From an uncultured Clostridia bacterium (GTDB taxonomy: Bacteria; Bacillota; Clostridia; Christensenellales; Borkfalkiaceae): a DNA stretch of 16,664 nucleotides. The stretch covers positions 1 through 16,664 of the forward strand of contig CANRAI010000016.1 of assembly GCA_947628555.1 (NCBI GenBank), written 5' to 3'. Positions within the stretch are counted from its first letter, which is position 1, and each line of letters starts with the position of its first letter. Positions 6,729 to 14,351 of the stretch are shown piece by piece. The position numbers were made by a program, and so were the translations under genes. The notes beneath the pieces were generated by a model that worked only from the letters and a program-made list of their open reading frames with translations, did not search any database and was not told the DNA's origin.

Positions 6729-7960
6729 TTGCGCACCTCCGCATTCAGTTTCAGCGAACGCACCTCGCCCGAGCCCTTAACGGTCACTGAAAAGTTTACT
6801 CCCCGCATATTCAGCCGTGTCTTTCCGCCCGCAGCGACGGTGCGCGTAAATCTGCCGTTGGAAATACTCACTTCCACGTCTTCGTCGCAGTCGGCTTCCA
6901 GCGAAGTAAGAAGCTTTCTTGAAGAAGAACCGAAATCGAATTTTCCGCACCCGAACGAATATTTTCCGGTGGGCTGGATACGGTAAATCGCGTTAGCCGC
7001 GTAACCAAGTAGCGAGCGGTTGTCCGCCGCGAGATAATAGGCATCCGCGTTGACAATCTGAAAAGTGTTTTCGACAGTATCGTACATATAAACCGCCCGC
7101 CTTGAAAGCGTGGCCGAAGTTGCGCCGACAACGTAGTATTTACCCAAATGACAAAGCGCCACGTCGGGATATTGCGCGTCTTCCGATATCAATCCGCCGA
7201 TTTTGTTAACTTTACCGCCCCTGTAACAATACAGTCCGCCTTCCGCGCAGAAATAAATGCCTTTGCCAACGACGGCAGCCGTATTCCTGAACAGGGTGGG
7301 CATTGAAAAATTGTCGATTATGCGGAAATTTTCGGGATTGCCGGCAACGGAAATTCTTATAATGCCGTTGTCTTGCAGCGCAACGAGCTCATCCTCGAAG
7401 TCGAACACGCTCCAAACCTCGCCTCCCAGGCAATCGAGATATGCCTGGCCCGCCCCGGATATGCCGGGTTCCCAATCCTTGTAACTGCCTTCGCCAGACC
7501 ATTTAAGAAGCTGGCCGTTATAGCTGTCGAAGCCGAAAACTCTGCCGCACCTTAAAACGCCGCACCTTAATTCGGCTGATAGAGGGGAGCTGAAATAACC
7601 TCCGTTGCGCAGACAGACGTAGTCGCTGTCCATGAACAGCACAAGGTCCGTGTCGTCGCCCGTTTTTTGCTCGATGAAAAAAGGGTCATAAGCGGAAAGG
7701 CTTTTGATTTCGGTAAAGACGGTTGCGTCCAGATATGAAGTGCGGTACACTTTTTCGTCGCTTGTATAAGCAAGCCCGCCGCTTGCAAATCTTGAACAGC
7801 GCAGACTCATCAGATTAGTAATAGGCGTACGGAACGTATCCACGGCGTTGAAAGCGCGCAAAATCTTTCCGTCTTTCAATACGCAGCCTATGGGAAATTG
7901 GTCTTTGCCCGCAAGCAGGTCAACCTGCGCATATGCGCATTTGGGATATTTCAAAGACAA
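6725..7960 (-). CDS. Beta-propeller head-completion protein (P22 gp10-like candidate)
   Basis: This 411-residue protein is almost all beta strand, with repeated blade-like units of the form VALCHLGKYYVVGA, IYFCAEGGLYCYRGGKV, ELVALQDNGIIRISV and LVLFMDSDYVCLRNGGYF. This suggests a beta-propeller followed by a C-terminal beta domain. In P22-type phages, gp10 (472 residues) is a propeller-like packaged-DNA stabilisation protein that sits below the gp4 adaptor, and this gene holds that place in the operon. The start is TTG at 7960. It follows the adaptor's TAG directly and has AGGAGGTG eight bases upstream. Propeller fold is inferred from pattern only, and a tail hub or receptor protein is the alternative. 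There is no signal peptide. Confidence 0.75.
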   Translation of the reverse strand: MSLKYPKCAYAQVDLLAGKDQFPIGCVLKDGKILRAFNAVDTFRTPITNLMSLRCSRFASGGLAYTSDEKVYRTSYLDATVFTEIKSLSAYDPFFIEQKTGDDTDLVLFMDSDYVCLRNGGYFSSPLSAELRCGVLRCGRVFGFDSYNGQLLKWSGEGSYKDWEPGISGAGQAYLDCLGGEVWSVFDFEDELVALQDNGIIRISVAGNPENFRIIDNFSMPTLFRNTAAVVGKGIYFCAEGGLYCYRGGKVNKIGGLISEDAQYPDVALCHLGKYYVVGATSATLSRRAVYMYDTVENTFQIVNADAYYLAADNRSLLGYAANAIYRIQPTGKYSFGCGKFDFGSSSRKLLTSLEADCDEDVEVSISNGRFTRTVAAGGKTRLNMRGVNFSVTVKGSGEVRSLKLNAEVRK

Positions 7961-8518
7961 CTATACCCACCTCCTCGGCGGCACATATACGGGTGAACGC
8001 CTTTCCCGCCGAGCCCTGTCTATCGCCGCGCGGTAGCGCGTTTCCCACACCTCCGCCATAGCGGTTTCACCGCATATAAGGCAGTACTCCGCCGCCGCGC
8101 CGAGCGCGGTCAGATTTCCGTCCGCAAGCGCGCCGAACTCGCTTTCGTCCTCCAATTCCTTTTTTGCGGGGGCGTAGAGGTATTCCACCTCCGCCTCCGA
8201 CGCGTCCGCCGTAAAAAAGTCGGGGAAAAGCGTAAAAGAAATTTCTCTGCCGCCCGCTTTCACATTCAGAATTTTAACGGGCGTGTGCGAAAAAAGCGTA
8301 TATGCGAATTTATTGTCGGCGGAACGCAGGATTTCCGACGCTTTAAGCGGCAGATAATGCCTTGCGAGCTCGTCTTCGGTTGCGTTTATGCAGTACAGCA
8401 GGGTTTTTACCACCTCGCCGTCCTCGCCGATGGGAGCGCCGCCGTCCTCGACGTCGGCGGCAAGCTCCTCTCTACCTATGCGCCTCAAAGCGCTTACCAT
8501 AACGTCTTTTATCGACAT
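7961..8518 (-). CDS. Head-tail connector/adaptor protein (P22 gp4 / HK97 gp6-like)
   Basis: A 185-residue, mainly helical protein. It opens MSIKDVMVSALRRIG and closes with a helical pair of the form AAEYCLICGETAMAEVWETRYRAAI, which is typical of phage portal-ring adaptors. The middle has a beta insert (VKILNVKAGGREISFTLFP). Such adaptors form the ring under the portal and receive the stopper. It follows the coat gene by seven bases with GAGGCGG upstream of the ATG, and runs straight into the beta-propeller gene. P22 gp4 (166 residues) and HK97 gp6 occupy the same position. Assignment is by order, size and helix pattern, not by a catalytic motif. Confidence 0.75.
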   Translation of the reverse strand: MSIKDVMVSALRRIGREELAADVEDGGAPIGEDGEVVKTLLYCINATEDELARHYLPLKASEILRSADNKFAYTLFSHTPVKILNVKAGGREISFTLFPDFFTADASEAEVEYLYAPAKKELEDESEFGALADGNLTALGAAAEYCLICGETAMAEVWETRYRAAIDRARRERRSPVYVPPRRWV

Positions 8519-8525
8519 ATCCGCC

Positions 8526-9677
8526 TCAGCTAATGGTCAGAACTGCCTGTCCGCAGGGTTTCTTGCAGATGAGCTCGGCATATTTTACGAGGGTCGCGCT
8601 GTACGCCGCCTTGCCGGGAACCTGCTTTAAAATTTTGCCGTCCTCGTCCTCCAACCACTCCCAATCGCAGAGCTGGCTTAAAACGAAGTCGTTTGTGTTC
8701 ACGAAATATACCGTATTATCGGGGCAGAATCTGTCGGCATATACGGGTATTCCGTTTACGGTAACCACTCCGAAACCCGTAGGCGCGTCGATAGTGTTCG
8801 CAACCAGCTTGCGGGCAGCAACGAAAGCGGCGATTTTTTTGCGAGTGGCGAACGAACAGAGAATCATATTTATCTTGCTGTTGAAATTCTGCTCCATATA
8901 GTCGAGCACGTCCGTCATGCTTTCCTCGGTAAAGCCCGCCGACTCCGCCGTTGCGGAATAGGGTTTGAAATAAGGCTCTTCCGCCCTGTCGTAGCCGTAC
9001 AAATCGCCTTCGCCGAAAATCGCGGCAAGACCCGTAAGTTCGTTTTTATACGCCCCCGCCTTGGCGATTACCGCGTTTACGACGTTGCCCGTAATGGCGG
9101 TGCTCAAAGTAATGACTTTCTCGCTGATTTCGGTTATGGTAATTCTTTCCACTTTCGTGCCGTCCGCGCGGATAAGGTCAACCAGCATGCCCTTGGTGAG
9201 ATTGGAAACGTCGTCAACGTTGAATTTCTTGCTGTCTGATTCTGCGACGACGGAGGATATGGTGCAGATTTTCGCCGTGCCGTCGCCGTAGAGCATACGC
9301 TGGAAATTATACTTCGCGCCCGACACAAGTCCATCCATTTCTGCGTTCACAAGGTTTACGAAAGCGCCCGAACTGTCGCGGGAGGCGCGCAACGCCTTAT
9401 CGCTGATTTGTATTGTGCCGTAGATGTTTTTCAAAGGCACGCTTATTTTAAGATATCTGTTTTTGTGGGGTTCGGGCAGGTCCGCGTCCTCGGCGCAGGC
9501 GTTCACGCTGTCTATGCTGTTGCGGATAACCGCAATGCTGACGTCCTTGCCCGTCACGTTTTCCGCAGTCTTTTCTATTGCCGAAAAGAAAGGGGATATG
9601 TTGTCGTTGAGCTGTGCCGTTACGGCTTGAAGGTAATATTCTTTCAATGCTTTGTCTGCGTTTTCAATGGTAATCAA
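8526..9677 (-). CDS. HK97-fold major capsid protein
   Basis: A 383-residue shell protein. It starts with an amphipathic N-terminal arm (IENADKALKEYYLQAVTAQLN). The E-loop and spine region lead to YNFQRMLYGDGTAK (about residues 122-135), a usual coat landmark. Residues about 145-205 form an inserted beta domain (KFNVDDVSNLTKGMLVDLI) reminiscent of P22 I-domain-type inserts. The A-domain ends with VYFVNTNDFVLSQLCDWEWLED and the closing PCGQAVLTIS strand, the standard finish of phage coat proteins. The start is TTG at 9677: a TAA lies immediately upstream in frame, and AAAGGAG lies ten bases before it. It follows the scaffold gene by 15 bases. No cleavage site or protease gene is visible, so maturation probably resembles P22 (scaffold release without coat cleavage). 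Confidence 0.9.
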   Translation of the reverse strand: MITIENADKALKEYYLQAVTAQLNDNISPFFSAIEKTAENVTGKDVSIAVIRNSIDSVNACAEDADLPEPHKNRYLKISVPLKNIYGTIQISDKALRASRDSSGAFVNLVNAEMDGLVSGAKYNFQRMLYGDGTAKICTISSVVAESDSKKFNVDDVSNLTKGMLVDLIRADGTKVERITITEISEKVITLSTAITGNVVNAVIAKAGAYKNELTGLAAIFGEGDLYGYDRAEEPYFKPYSATAESAGFTEESMTDVLDYMEQNFNSKINMILCSFATRKKIAAFVAARKLVANTIDAPTGFGVVTVNGIPVYADRFCPDNTVYFVNTNDFVLSQLCDWEWLEDEDGKILKQVPGKAAYSATLVKYAELICKKPCGQAVLTIS

Positions 9678-9692
9678 TTATAAAATTCTCCT

Positions 9693-10187
9693 TTATTTTT
9701 TTAAAAATTGTTTTACGAGCGCGCCCGCTTCCTTTACTGATTTGGGCTCGCACGCGGGTGCGGCGCAAGCCACGCCGCCGACAATCAGGGGTACGCTTTT
9801 GCCCGCGATTACCGTTTTGAGATAATCGCCCACCACGGCGTTCCTGACGTTTTCGTCCGCCAGCGCCGCGTTCAGAAGCTCCTCCCCCGTAATGCGCTTA
9901 ACAGAGGGCGCCTCGCACGCCTTGCTCTCTTCAAGCTCTTTAAGTTTCTGGCTGCGCCGGGTGAACTCCGCTTCCAGATTGAGGTACGCCGACATCAGGG
10001 CTTCGACGCTTTTGAATTTGCCCGTTGCAGGCGCGGCTTTACTTTCTTCTTTTTCCGCTTCCGCGGTTTCCGCCGCAACGCAAACTCCTTCGCCAAGGTT
10101 CTCCTCCGCCGGCGCGTTAAGCGCCGCAGCCGTATCGGGGCTGCTTTTATCAAAATCCTCGGTATGTACCGCGTTTTCGTCAGTCAA
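9693..10187 (-). CDS. Capsid scaffolding protein
   Basis: A 164-residue protein directly before the coat gene. The first 60 residues are acidic, Ala/Glu-rich and disordered. GKFKSVEALMSAYLNLEAE followed by a charged coiled coil (SQKLKELEES) is a recurrent signature of phage scaffolds. The C-terminus ends in a basic helix (GALVKQFLKK), as in P22-type scaffolds whose basic C-terminal helix-loop-helix binds coat. The start is TTG at 10187, overlapping the portal TGA (ATTGA), with AAGGAG eight bases upstream. It nucleates procapsid assembly and is normally lost on packaging. No protease motif is seen. Confidence 0.85.
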   Translation of the reverse strand: MTDENAVHTEDFDKSSPDTAAALNAPAEENLGEGVCVAAETAEAEKEESKAAPATGKFKSVEALMSAYLNLEAEFTRRSQKLKELEESKACEAPSVKRITGEELLNAALADENVRNAVVGDYLKTVIAGKSVPLIVGGVACAAPACEPKSVKEAGALVKQFLKK

Positions 10188-11863
10188 TTTCTTTTCTCCT
10201 TATCTTCATATTCTTCATTCTCGGCTTTTTTTGCGCCGCCCTTTCCTTCGGCGGGAATAAGGTCGGCAAGCGACGCGTAACCCAAAAGCTCCAATAGTTT
10301 CTTTTTCGCGGCCTGGGAGATTTTTCCCTCCGCGTCCGAAAAAAGCCCTTTGTCCAACAGGTCGAATATAACCGAACGCCTCTGCGCGGGCGAAAGATTA
10401 AGGTCGGTGTCAGCCTCCAAAATCACGTCCTCGCCCGAAATATCGCTGCCCTTGAAGCAATAGACCTTAACCTTGCCGTCGTTCTGCGCAAGCCTTAAAA
10501 GGCGCACGTCCGTTGCGAACTGTCTGTAAAGGCGAAGTATCTGCCGCCCTATGCTCCTTACGGCGCGCTTTACGCTTTGATAGGCTACGTTAAGACGGGC
10601 GTCGTCCTGCTCTATAATCAGTTGAAGCCCCGTCGCCGAAGTTATTCCCGCGAAGCTGTCCGCGTTCTCCGAAATATCGCCCGTGCCCGAAATTTTCGAA
10701 AATTCGGCAAGAAGGCTGTTCTCCTCTTTCCAGAATTCGTCGGGAACGCTGCCCAACGTGAGCATTTCGGGGGGATTTCCGCCCTGCCGATAGACGATAA
10801 CCTTGCCGGGCGCAAGCCCGTCGTCGGCGAGTTCGTCAACATCGACCGAGCCGTCCTCCACCGCCACCGTGCCCATGGAAATGCGGTTGAGATATTCGTG
10901 CTTGCGGTTTTTGACGGCGTTGTAAGCGCGCTGGACGGGTATAAGCCTTTCCACAACGCTCGCGCCGAAAAAGCTGCCCGCCACGGGCACGGAAACCTGC
11001 TTTACGAAGGGATATCCGCGCGCGCCGTTTTCGCAGTTTACGTACGGCAGAACGCCGTCGTATAAAAGCCTTTCGCCCGCCGTTACGGTAAGCCTGCCTT
11101 CGGGGAGGTCAACCGTGGGCTTTTCATACCTTTCCAAAACCAGCTCGAATCCCTCCTGCCTGTCGCCCGACTCAAAACGCGGCGGGGCGGACGCCGTAAG
11201 CTCCCTGCCCGCAAGCTTTACGCCGTACATAGTGTAAATATCCGATACAGGCAATAGCTTCGCATGAATTATGCTGGGCTGCATTTCAAGGCTTTCCTCG
11301 TCCTGGCAGAAAGGGTAGATTTCGAAAGGCGACACCGCAGCGACGCTTACGCCGCCCTCGTTTACGCTTGCGCCGCTTTCCGTTTCGCCGAGTTTTTTGC
11401 CGCCCGCCGAATCCCAGACCGTTTTATAAAAGGACGTACCGCATATTTCCGACCACATGGTGGCGGAAGATATAACGCCGTCGAGGTCGCTTTCCTCCTG
11501 CACCGCGGAAAGGATTGCGGAAGCGAGTTCGGAAGCCCGCCTGTCGTTTTCCTCATCCGAAGCGGGGCGCACCGCAAGCGCGGGGCGTATGCGCGAAAGT
11601 TTGGAAAGGCGCGTGTCTATCACGGGCGCAATGTGGTTGAAAACCCGCCTTTGCTCCCATTCGTAAAGCCTGTCGGTCGGCGCGATATCCCCGCCTTCCG
11701 TTATGCGGCAATATTGGTTGCCCTGCACGAATTTCAGGTTAAGTTCCCACTGCCGTTCCAGCTTTTTGCGCCTGCGCTGCCTTTCCGTAAAGTCGTCCAG
11801 CACCTCACGGCAAAGCAATTCTTCCGCCGTCTTTTGTTCTTCGTCGATTGTTTTTTGTTCCAT
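10184..11863 (-). CDS. P22-type portal protein
   Basis: A 559-residue portal, the dodecameric ring through which DNA enters and leaves the head. Recognisable segments are RRVFNHIAPVIDTRLSKLSR near the N-terminus, FEIYPF, and the central QRAYNAVKNRKHEYLNR region of P22-like portals. A long helical C-terminal part follows (SVKRAVRSIGRQILRLYRQFA). It is shorter than P22 gp1 (725 residues), consistent with lack of the C-terminal barrel. The reading frame is open upstream to 12073, but the true start is ATG at 11863: AGGAGG precedes it and the TerS-like gene stops there (TAATG). The tail is Lys/Glu-rich. Confidence 0.9.
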   Translation of the reverse strand: MEQKTIDEEQKTAEELLCREVLDDFTERQRRRKKLERQWELNLKFVQGNQYCRITEGGDIAPTDRLYEWEQRRVFNHIAPVIDTRLSKLSRIRPALAVRPASDEENDRRASELASAILSAVQEESDLDGVISSATMWSEICGTSFYKTVWDSAGGKKLGETESGASVNEGGVSVAAVSPFEIYPFCQDEESLEMQPSIIHAKLLPVSDIYTMYGVKLAGRELTASAPPRFESGDRQEGFELVLERYEKPTVDLPEGRLTVTAGERLLYDGVLPYVNCENGARGYPFVKQVSVPVAGSFFGASVVERLIPVQRAYNAVKNRKHEYLNRISMGTVAVEDGSVDVDELADDGLAPGKVIVYRQGGNPPEMLTLGSVPDEFWKEENSLLAEFSKISGTGDISENADSFAGITSATGLQLIIEQDDARLNVAYQSVKRAVRSIGRQILRLYRQFATDVRLLRLAQNDGKVKVYCFKGSDISGEDVILEADTDLNLSPAQRRSVIFDLLDKGLFSDAEGKISQAAKKKLLELLGYASLADLIPAEGKGGAKKAENEEYEDKEKRN

Positions 11864-12153
11864 TATTCCTCCTTTAACATATCCATAAGTTTTTGCTTTT
11901 CGGCTTCGAGTTCTTCGTCCGAAAGTTCTTCTCTGCCGTCCAAAAGCAATTTTACCGCCTTTATGTCGGGCGGAATTTCCCTTCTCGTGATTTTCTTCTT
12001 CACAAGTTTCAGCTCGCCGTTTTCTACGGAAAACTCCTCCACCGTTTCGCTTGCCGAAAGCCCCGTGGCGCACTTTATAAGCGCCCGCTTTACGCTGTCC
12101 TCATCAGAAATATTGCCACCTCCCGTTACCGATAATTTTGCGTTTAATCGCAT
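11863..12153 (-). CDS. Small protein resembling the C-terminal part of TerS
   Basis: A 96-residue protein between terL and portal. The segment ALIKCATGLSASETVEEF followed by KLVKKKITRREIPPDIKAVK and LLLDGR resembles the recurrent C-terminal region of phage small terminase subunits: a helix plus a Gly turn, a charged beta hairpin with a variable lead, then P-D-x-x-A-x-x-x-L. The N-terminal DNA-binding HTH of a full TerS is missing. The remaining C-terminus is charged (DEELEAEKQKLMDMLKEE). The ATG is 14 bases after the TerL stop. The nearest purine-rich site, GGGGGAG, lies an unusually long 17 bases upstream, so coupling to TerL translation is likely. A second GGGAGGTGG inside the gene precedes an ATT codon and leaves the start slightly open. 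The TerS link is inference. Confidence 0.6.
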   Translation of the reverse strand: MRLNAKLSVTGGGNISDEDSVKRALIKCATGLSASETVEEFSVENGELKLVKKKITRREIPPDIKAVKLLLDGREELSDEELEAEKQKLMDMLKEE

Positions 12154-12167
12154 ACGTATCGCTTTTT

Positions 12168-13607
12168 TTACTCCCCCGTCATAGGGCGGCGCATACGCTT
12201 TATGCGTTTAAGCTTGTCCCTGCCCACGTCGGATAAGGCTTCCCTCTTTTCAGGGGCGCGGGGGCGGGTCATGATATAATATCTCAGCTCGTCCATGCAG
12301 TGGTCGTCGCGCTTTACGGGTACGTCGCCGCCCGCCCAAAAATAGCCTTTAAATTCTTCTATCATGTTCACGCAGTTTGAAAAGATATACAGGTTCCCCT
12401 CGCCGTTGTCCCGCTTCAAGAAGGATTTTACGCGTGATATACCCGCGAATACGTCCTTATTGACGTTGGGATTGACAAGAATCCCGCGCTCCGAAAAAAG
12501 TTCGGAAACCGACTTCGCCGAAGCCAGCGTCCTTTGGTTTGCCGCGCTGTCTATAAGCGCTCCTACCCGCCCGTGCCTGTCAGTTTTCCAGCCCAATTTG
12601 CGGCTTATCTCCAAAATCGCCTGCGCGTGAAAATCTATGTCCCGTCCGCTTGCAAAATGCTCCGCCACCACATATATGTTGCCGTCCCAATCCACGCAAT
12701 ACCAATGCGCCGAAAGCGGGTTATTCAGCCCCGGGTCGATTGAAATCGCGTCCTGCCATTCTTCGGGAACTTTAAACGGCTTTATGACGTGCACACTTTC
12801 GTCAAATTCGGGATATACAAGCCCCTTCCCCTCGGAAAATCTGCCGTATCTGCGGGAATCCAGCGCGCTGCCGTCCATAGCAGTTTCCAAAAGCGCAATC
12901 TCCTTCCCCGAAAGAAAGGGGTTGTCGTCCCAGGTCATAAATTCGTGCCATATTTCGGGATTTTTGCGCACATTCAGATAGATTTCGTTATAAACGAACG
13001 TCTTGCCCTTCAAAGGCGTCATCGTGCCGAAGATATCCCCCCGCTTGTCCATGACGCGCATTACACATTCCTCGTATATGTCTCGCGGCGGCTCTTCGTC
13101 AAACCATACGAAATCCAGGCTCGAACCCTGAAATTTTTCCCGCCCCTGGTCGCAGCTTTTAAAGCCCAGCGTGGATATCCCCCCGAATACGTTTTTGATT
13201 TTTATCTGGTCTATGACGCCGCCCGCGGGGCTGTCCTTACGGCCCGAAAGCATAACTATATCCGCTATCCAGCTTTTGGGCAGATAATGCAGAATTTTCG
13301 CCTGCGCCACATCCCGCTGGACCTGTTGCGACAGAGACACGCACCATCCGAACACGTCCCGCCTGTTTTTGCGGTAGGGATGACAGCCGCGTAGAAGCCA
13401 CAGACATTCCACCGCCCCGCACTCGGTTTTCCCCGAACGGTTGCCGCCGAACACCCAACGGTTGCGCTTTTTGCATTTGTGGAAGGCAAGTTGTTTTTTA
13501 TGCTTTTTTTTGCCCGTGTTGTAGTACAGCAGAAAGTTGCTCTCCCGCCGTTTTTTCTGTTCCTCTTCTATCTCGGCTATTCTTTTAAGAATTTCTTCCC
13601 TTTGCAT
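12168..13607 (-). CDS. terL: Terminase large subunit, ATPase and nuclease intact
   Basis: The 479-residue packaging motor. The N-terminal ATPase has Walker A GGNRSGKT (54-61), Walker B LDFVWFDE (164-171) and the coupling motif GTMTPLKG (194-201). The C-terminal RNase H-like nuclease has its acidic residues at Asp291 (SIDPG), Asp353 (LIDSA) and Asp439 (MDELRY). Nothing is truncated, so the enzyme looks functional. The open frame runs up to 13688, but ATG at 13607 is preferred: upstream codons give no start with a ribosome site and would enter the divergent gene. An AAGGAG (13632-13627) lies 19 bases upstream, longer than usual. It is the first gene of the operon, whereas most phages put terS first. 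Confidence 0.95.
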   Translation of the reverse strand: MQREEILKRIAEIEEEQKKRRESNFLLYYNTGKKKHKKQLAFHKCKKRNRWVFGGNRSGKTECGAVECLWLLRGCHPYRKNRRDVFGWCVSLSQQVQRDVAQAKILHYLPKSWIADIVMLSGRKDSPAGGVIDQIKIKNVFGGISTLGFKSCDQGREKFQGSSLDFVWFDEEPPRDIYEECVMRVMDKRGDIFGTMTPLKGKTFVYNEIYLNVRKNPEIWHEFMTWDDNPFLSGKEIALLETAMDGSALDSRRYGRFSEGKGLVYPEFDESVHVIKPFKVPEEWQDAISIDPGLNNPLSAHWYCVDWDGNIYVVAEHFASGRDIDFHAQAILEISRKLGWKTDRHGRVGALIDSAANQRTLASAKSVSELFSERGILVNPNVNKDVFAGISRVKSFLKRDNGEGNLYIFSNCVNMIEEFKGYFWAGGDVPVKRDDHCMDELRYYIMTRPRAPEKREALSDVGRDKLKRIKRMRRPMTGE

Positions 13608-13669
13608 AAGACTTAATAAGACAAAACTCCTTAAAATATTACAGGTGTGAACGTATATAATCGGTAGGT
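13608..13669. promoter_or_regulatory. 62-base divergent promoter region, capsid operon / secreted protein gene
   Basis: The plus strand has TATAAT (13656-13661) eight bases before the ATG at 13670, with only a weak -35 (TTAAAA, 19-base spacer). The minus strand has TAATAT (13641-13636) and TATATA near 13660-13654 as -10 candidates for the capsid operon, with no good -35. The two transcription units must share or compete for this short region. The weak -35 boxes suggest an activator or low basal expression of the capsid operon. Confidence 0.45.
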
Positions 13670-14335
13670 ATGAAAGTATTGCGGGCAACGCTTTGCCTTA
13701 TTGTAATTTTTATAATTTCGGCTACGGCGTTCCCCGTAAAAACCGCCCGCGCCGCGGACGGCAGGCAATACGCACGCGCGGACACGCGCAACGTGTATCT
13801 TTGCGAAAAAATGGATACCGCTACCGCTCTTTTTGCCGTTCCATATACCTACTGCGTGGAAATTCTTGTCGATCACGGCGAATGGTATCTGGCGCGGTAC
13901 GCGCAGAACGACGGCTTTTACTCGGAAATCACGGGCTACTGCCTTAAATCGGGGCTAACGCCCGTAGCCGTCCCGCCAGAAAACGTGTATCTCAACTACC
14001 CCGTGACCGCCGTAATAAAGGCGGACGTGCCGCAGGACGGCGCTTTGTCCGGCTTGCAGATATCAGTCACGGCGGCATACTACGGCGTTTTTTATAGGGG
14101 CGCGGCGGCGTATTCCTACGTGCTTTACAACGGAGAATTCGGATATATCCCCGGCGCGAACGACGATTATCCTTTGAACGAAATTCCCGCGCAGCCTACA
14201 TTTTCTACCGACGGCGCAGAGCCGCAGGAGGGAAACGCAAAGCTGGTCACCGCCATTTTGATTACCGTCGTAGCCGCCTCGGCGGTAGTTATTCTGGTGT
14301 TCACGGGCAAGCGCAAAGGGGTGAAAAACAAATGA
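13670..14335 (+). CDS. Secreted, membrane-anchored SH3-like protein
   Basis: A 221-residue protein with a signal peptide (IVIFIISATAF core, probable cleavage after ARA near residue 28) and a beta-rich exterior. One C-terminal membrane helix (about 190-210, AILITVVAASAVVILVF) is followed by a basic tail (TGKRKGVKNK). Residues about 40-85 (FAVPYTYCVEILVDHGEWYL ... ITGYC) and again GEFGYIPG read like bacterial SH3 domains, which often bind peptidoglycan. The family is not recognised. It is divergent from the capsid operon across 62 bases and converges with the 129-residue gene, leaving a 16-base gap without a terminator. The mRNA is probably near-leaderless. GGTAGG lies only one base before the ATG, too close to act normally. 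Confidence 0.85.
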   Translation: MKVLRATLCLIVIFIISATAFPVKTARAADGRQYARADTRNVYLCEKMDTATALFAVPYTYCVEILVDHGEWYLARYAQNDGFYSEITGYCLKSGLTPVAVPPENVYLNYPVTAVIKADVPQDGALSGLQISVTAAYYGVFYRGAAAYSYVLYNGEFGYIPGANDDYPLNEIPAQPTFSTDGAEPQEGNAKLVTAILITVVAASAVVILVFTGKRKGVKNK

Positions 14336-14351
14336 CGTACCCCCTCTTTCT

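Noticed and set aside
11864..12073. 70-codon N-terminal extension of the portal
   Set aside because: The extension overlaps the TerS-like gene entirely, is Arg/Gly-rich noise, and ATG 11863 has an AGGAGG site.
11264..12184. 306-codon plus-strand frame opposite the portal and TerS-like genes
   Set aside because: Antisense shadow; composition follows the codon positions of the real minus-strand genes.
12789..13394. 201-codon plus-strand frame opposite terL
   Set aside because: Shadow frame of an unmistakable terminase gene.
6243..13607. Encapsulin-type nanocompartment instead of a packaging capsid
   Set aside because: A terminase with intact catalytic residues, a portal and a scaffold are present; encapsulins have none of these.
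13608..13688. 27-codon N-terminal extension of the large terminase
   Set aside because: It would run through the divergent promoter region into the opposite gene, and the family N-terminus begins near MQREEILKR.
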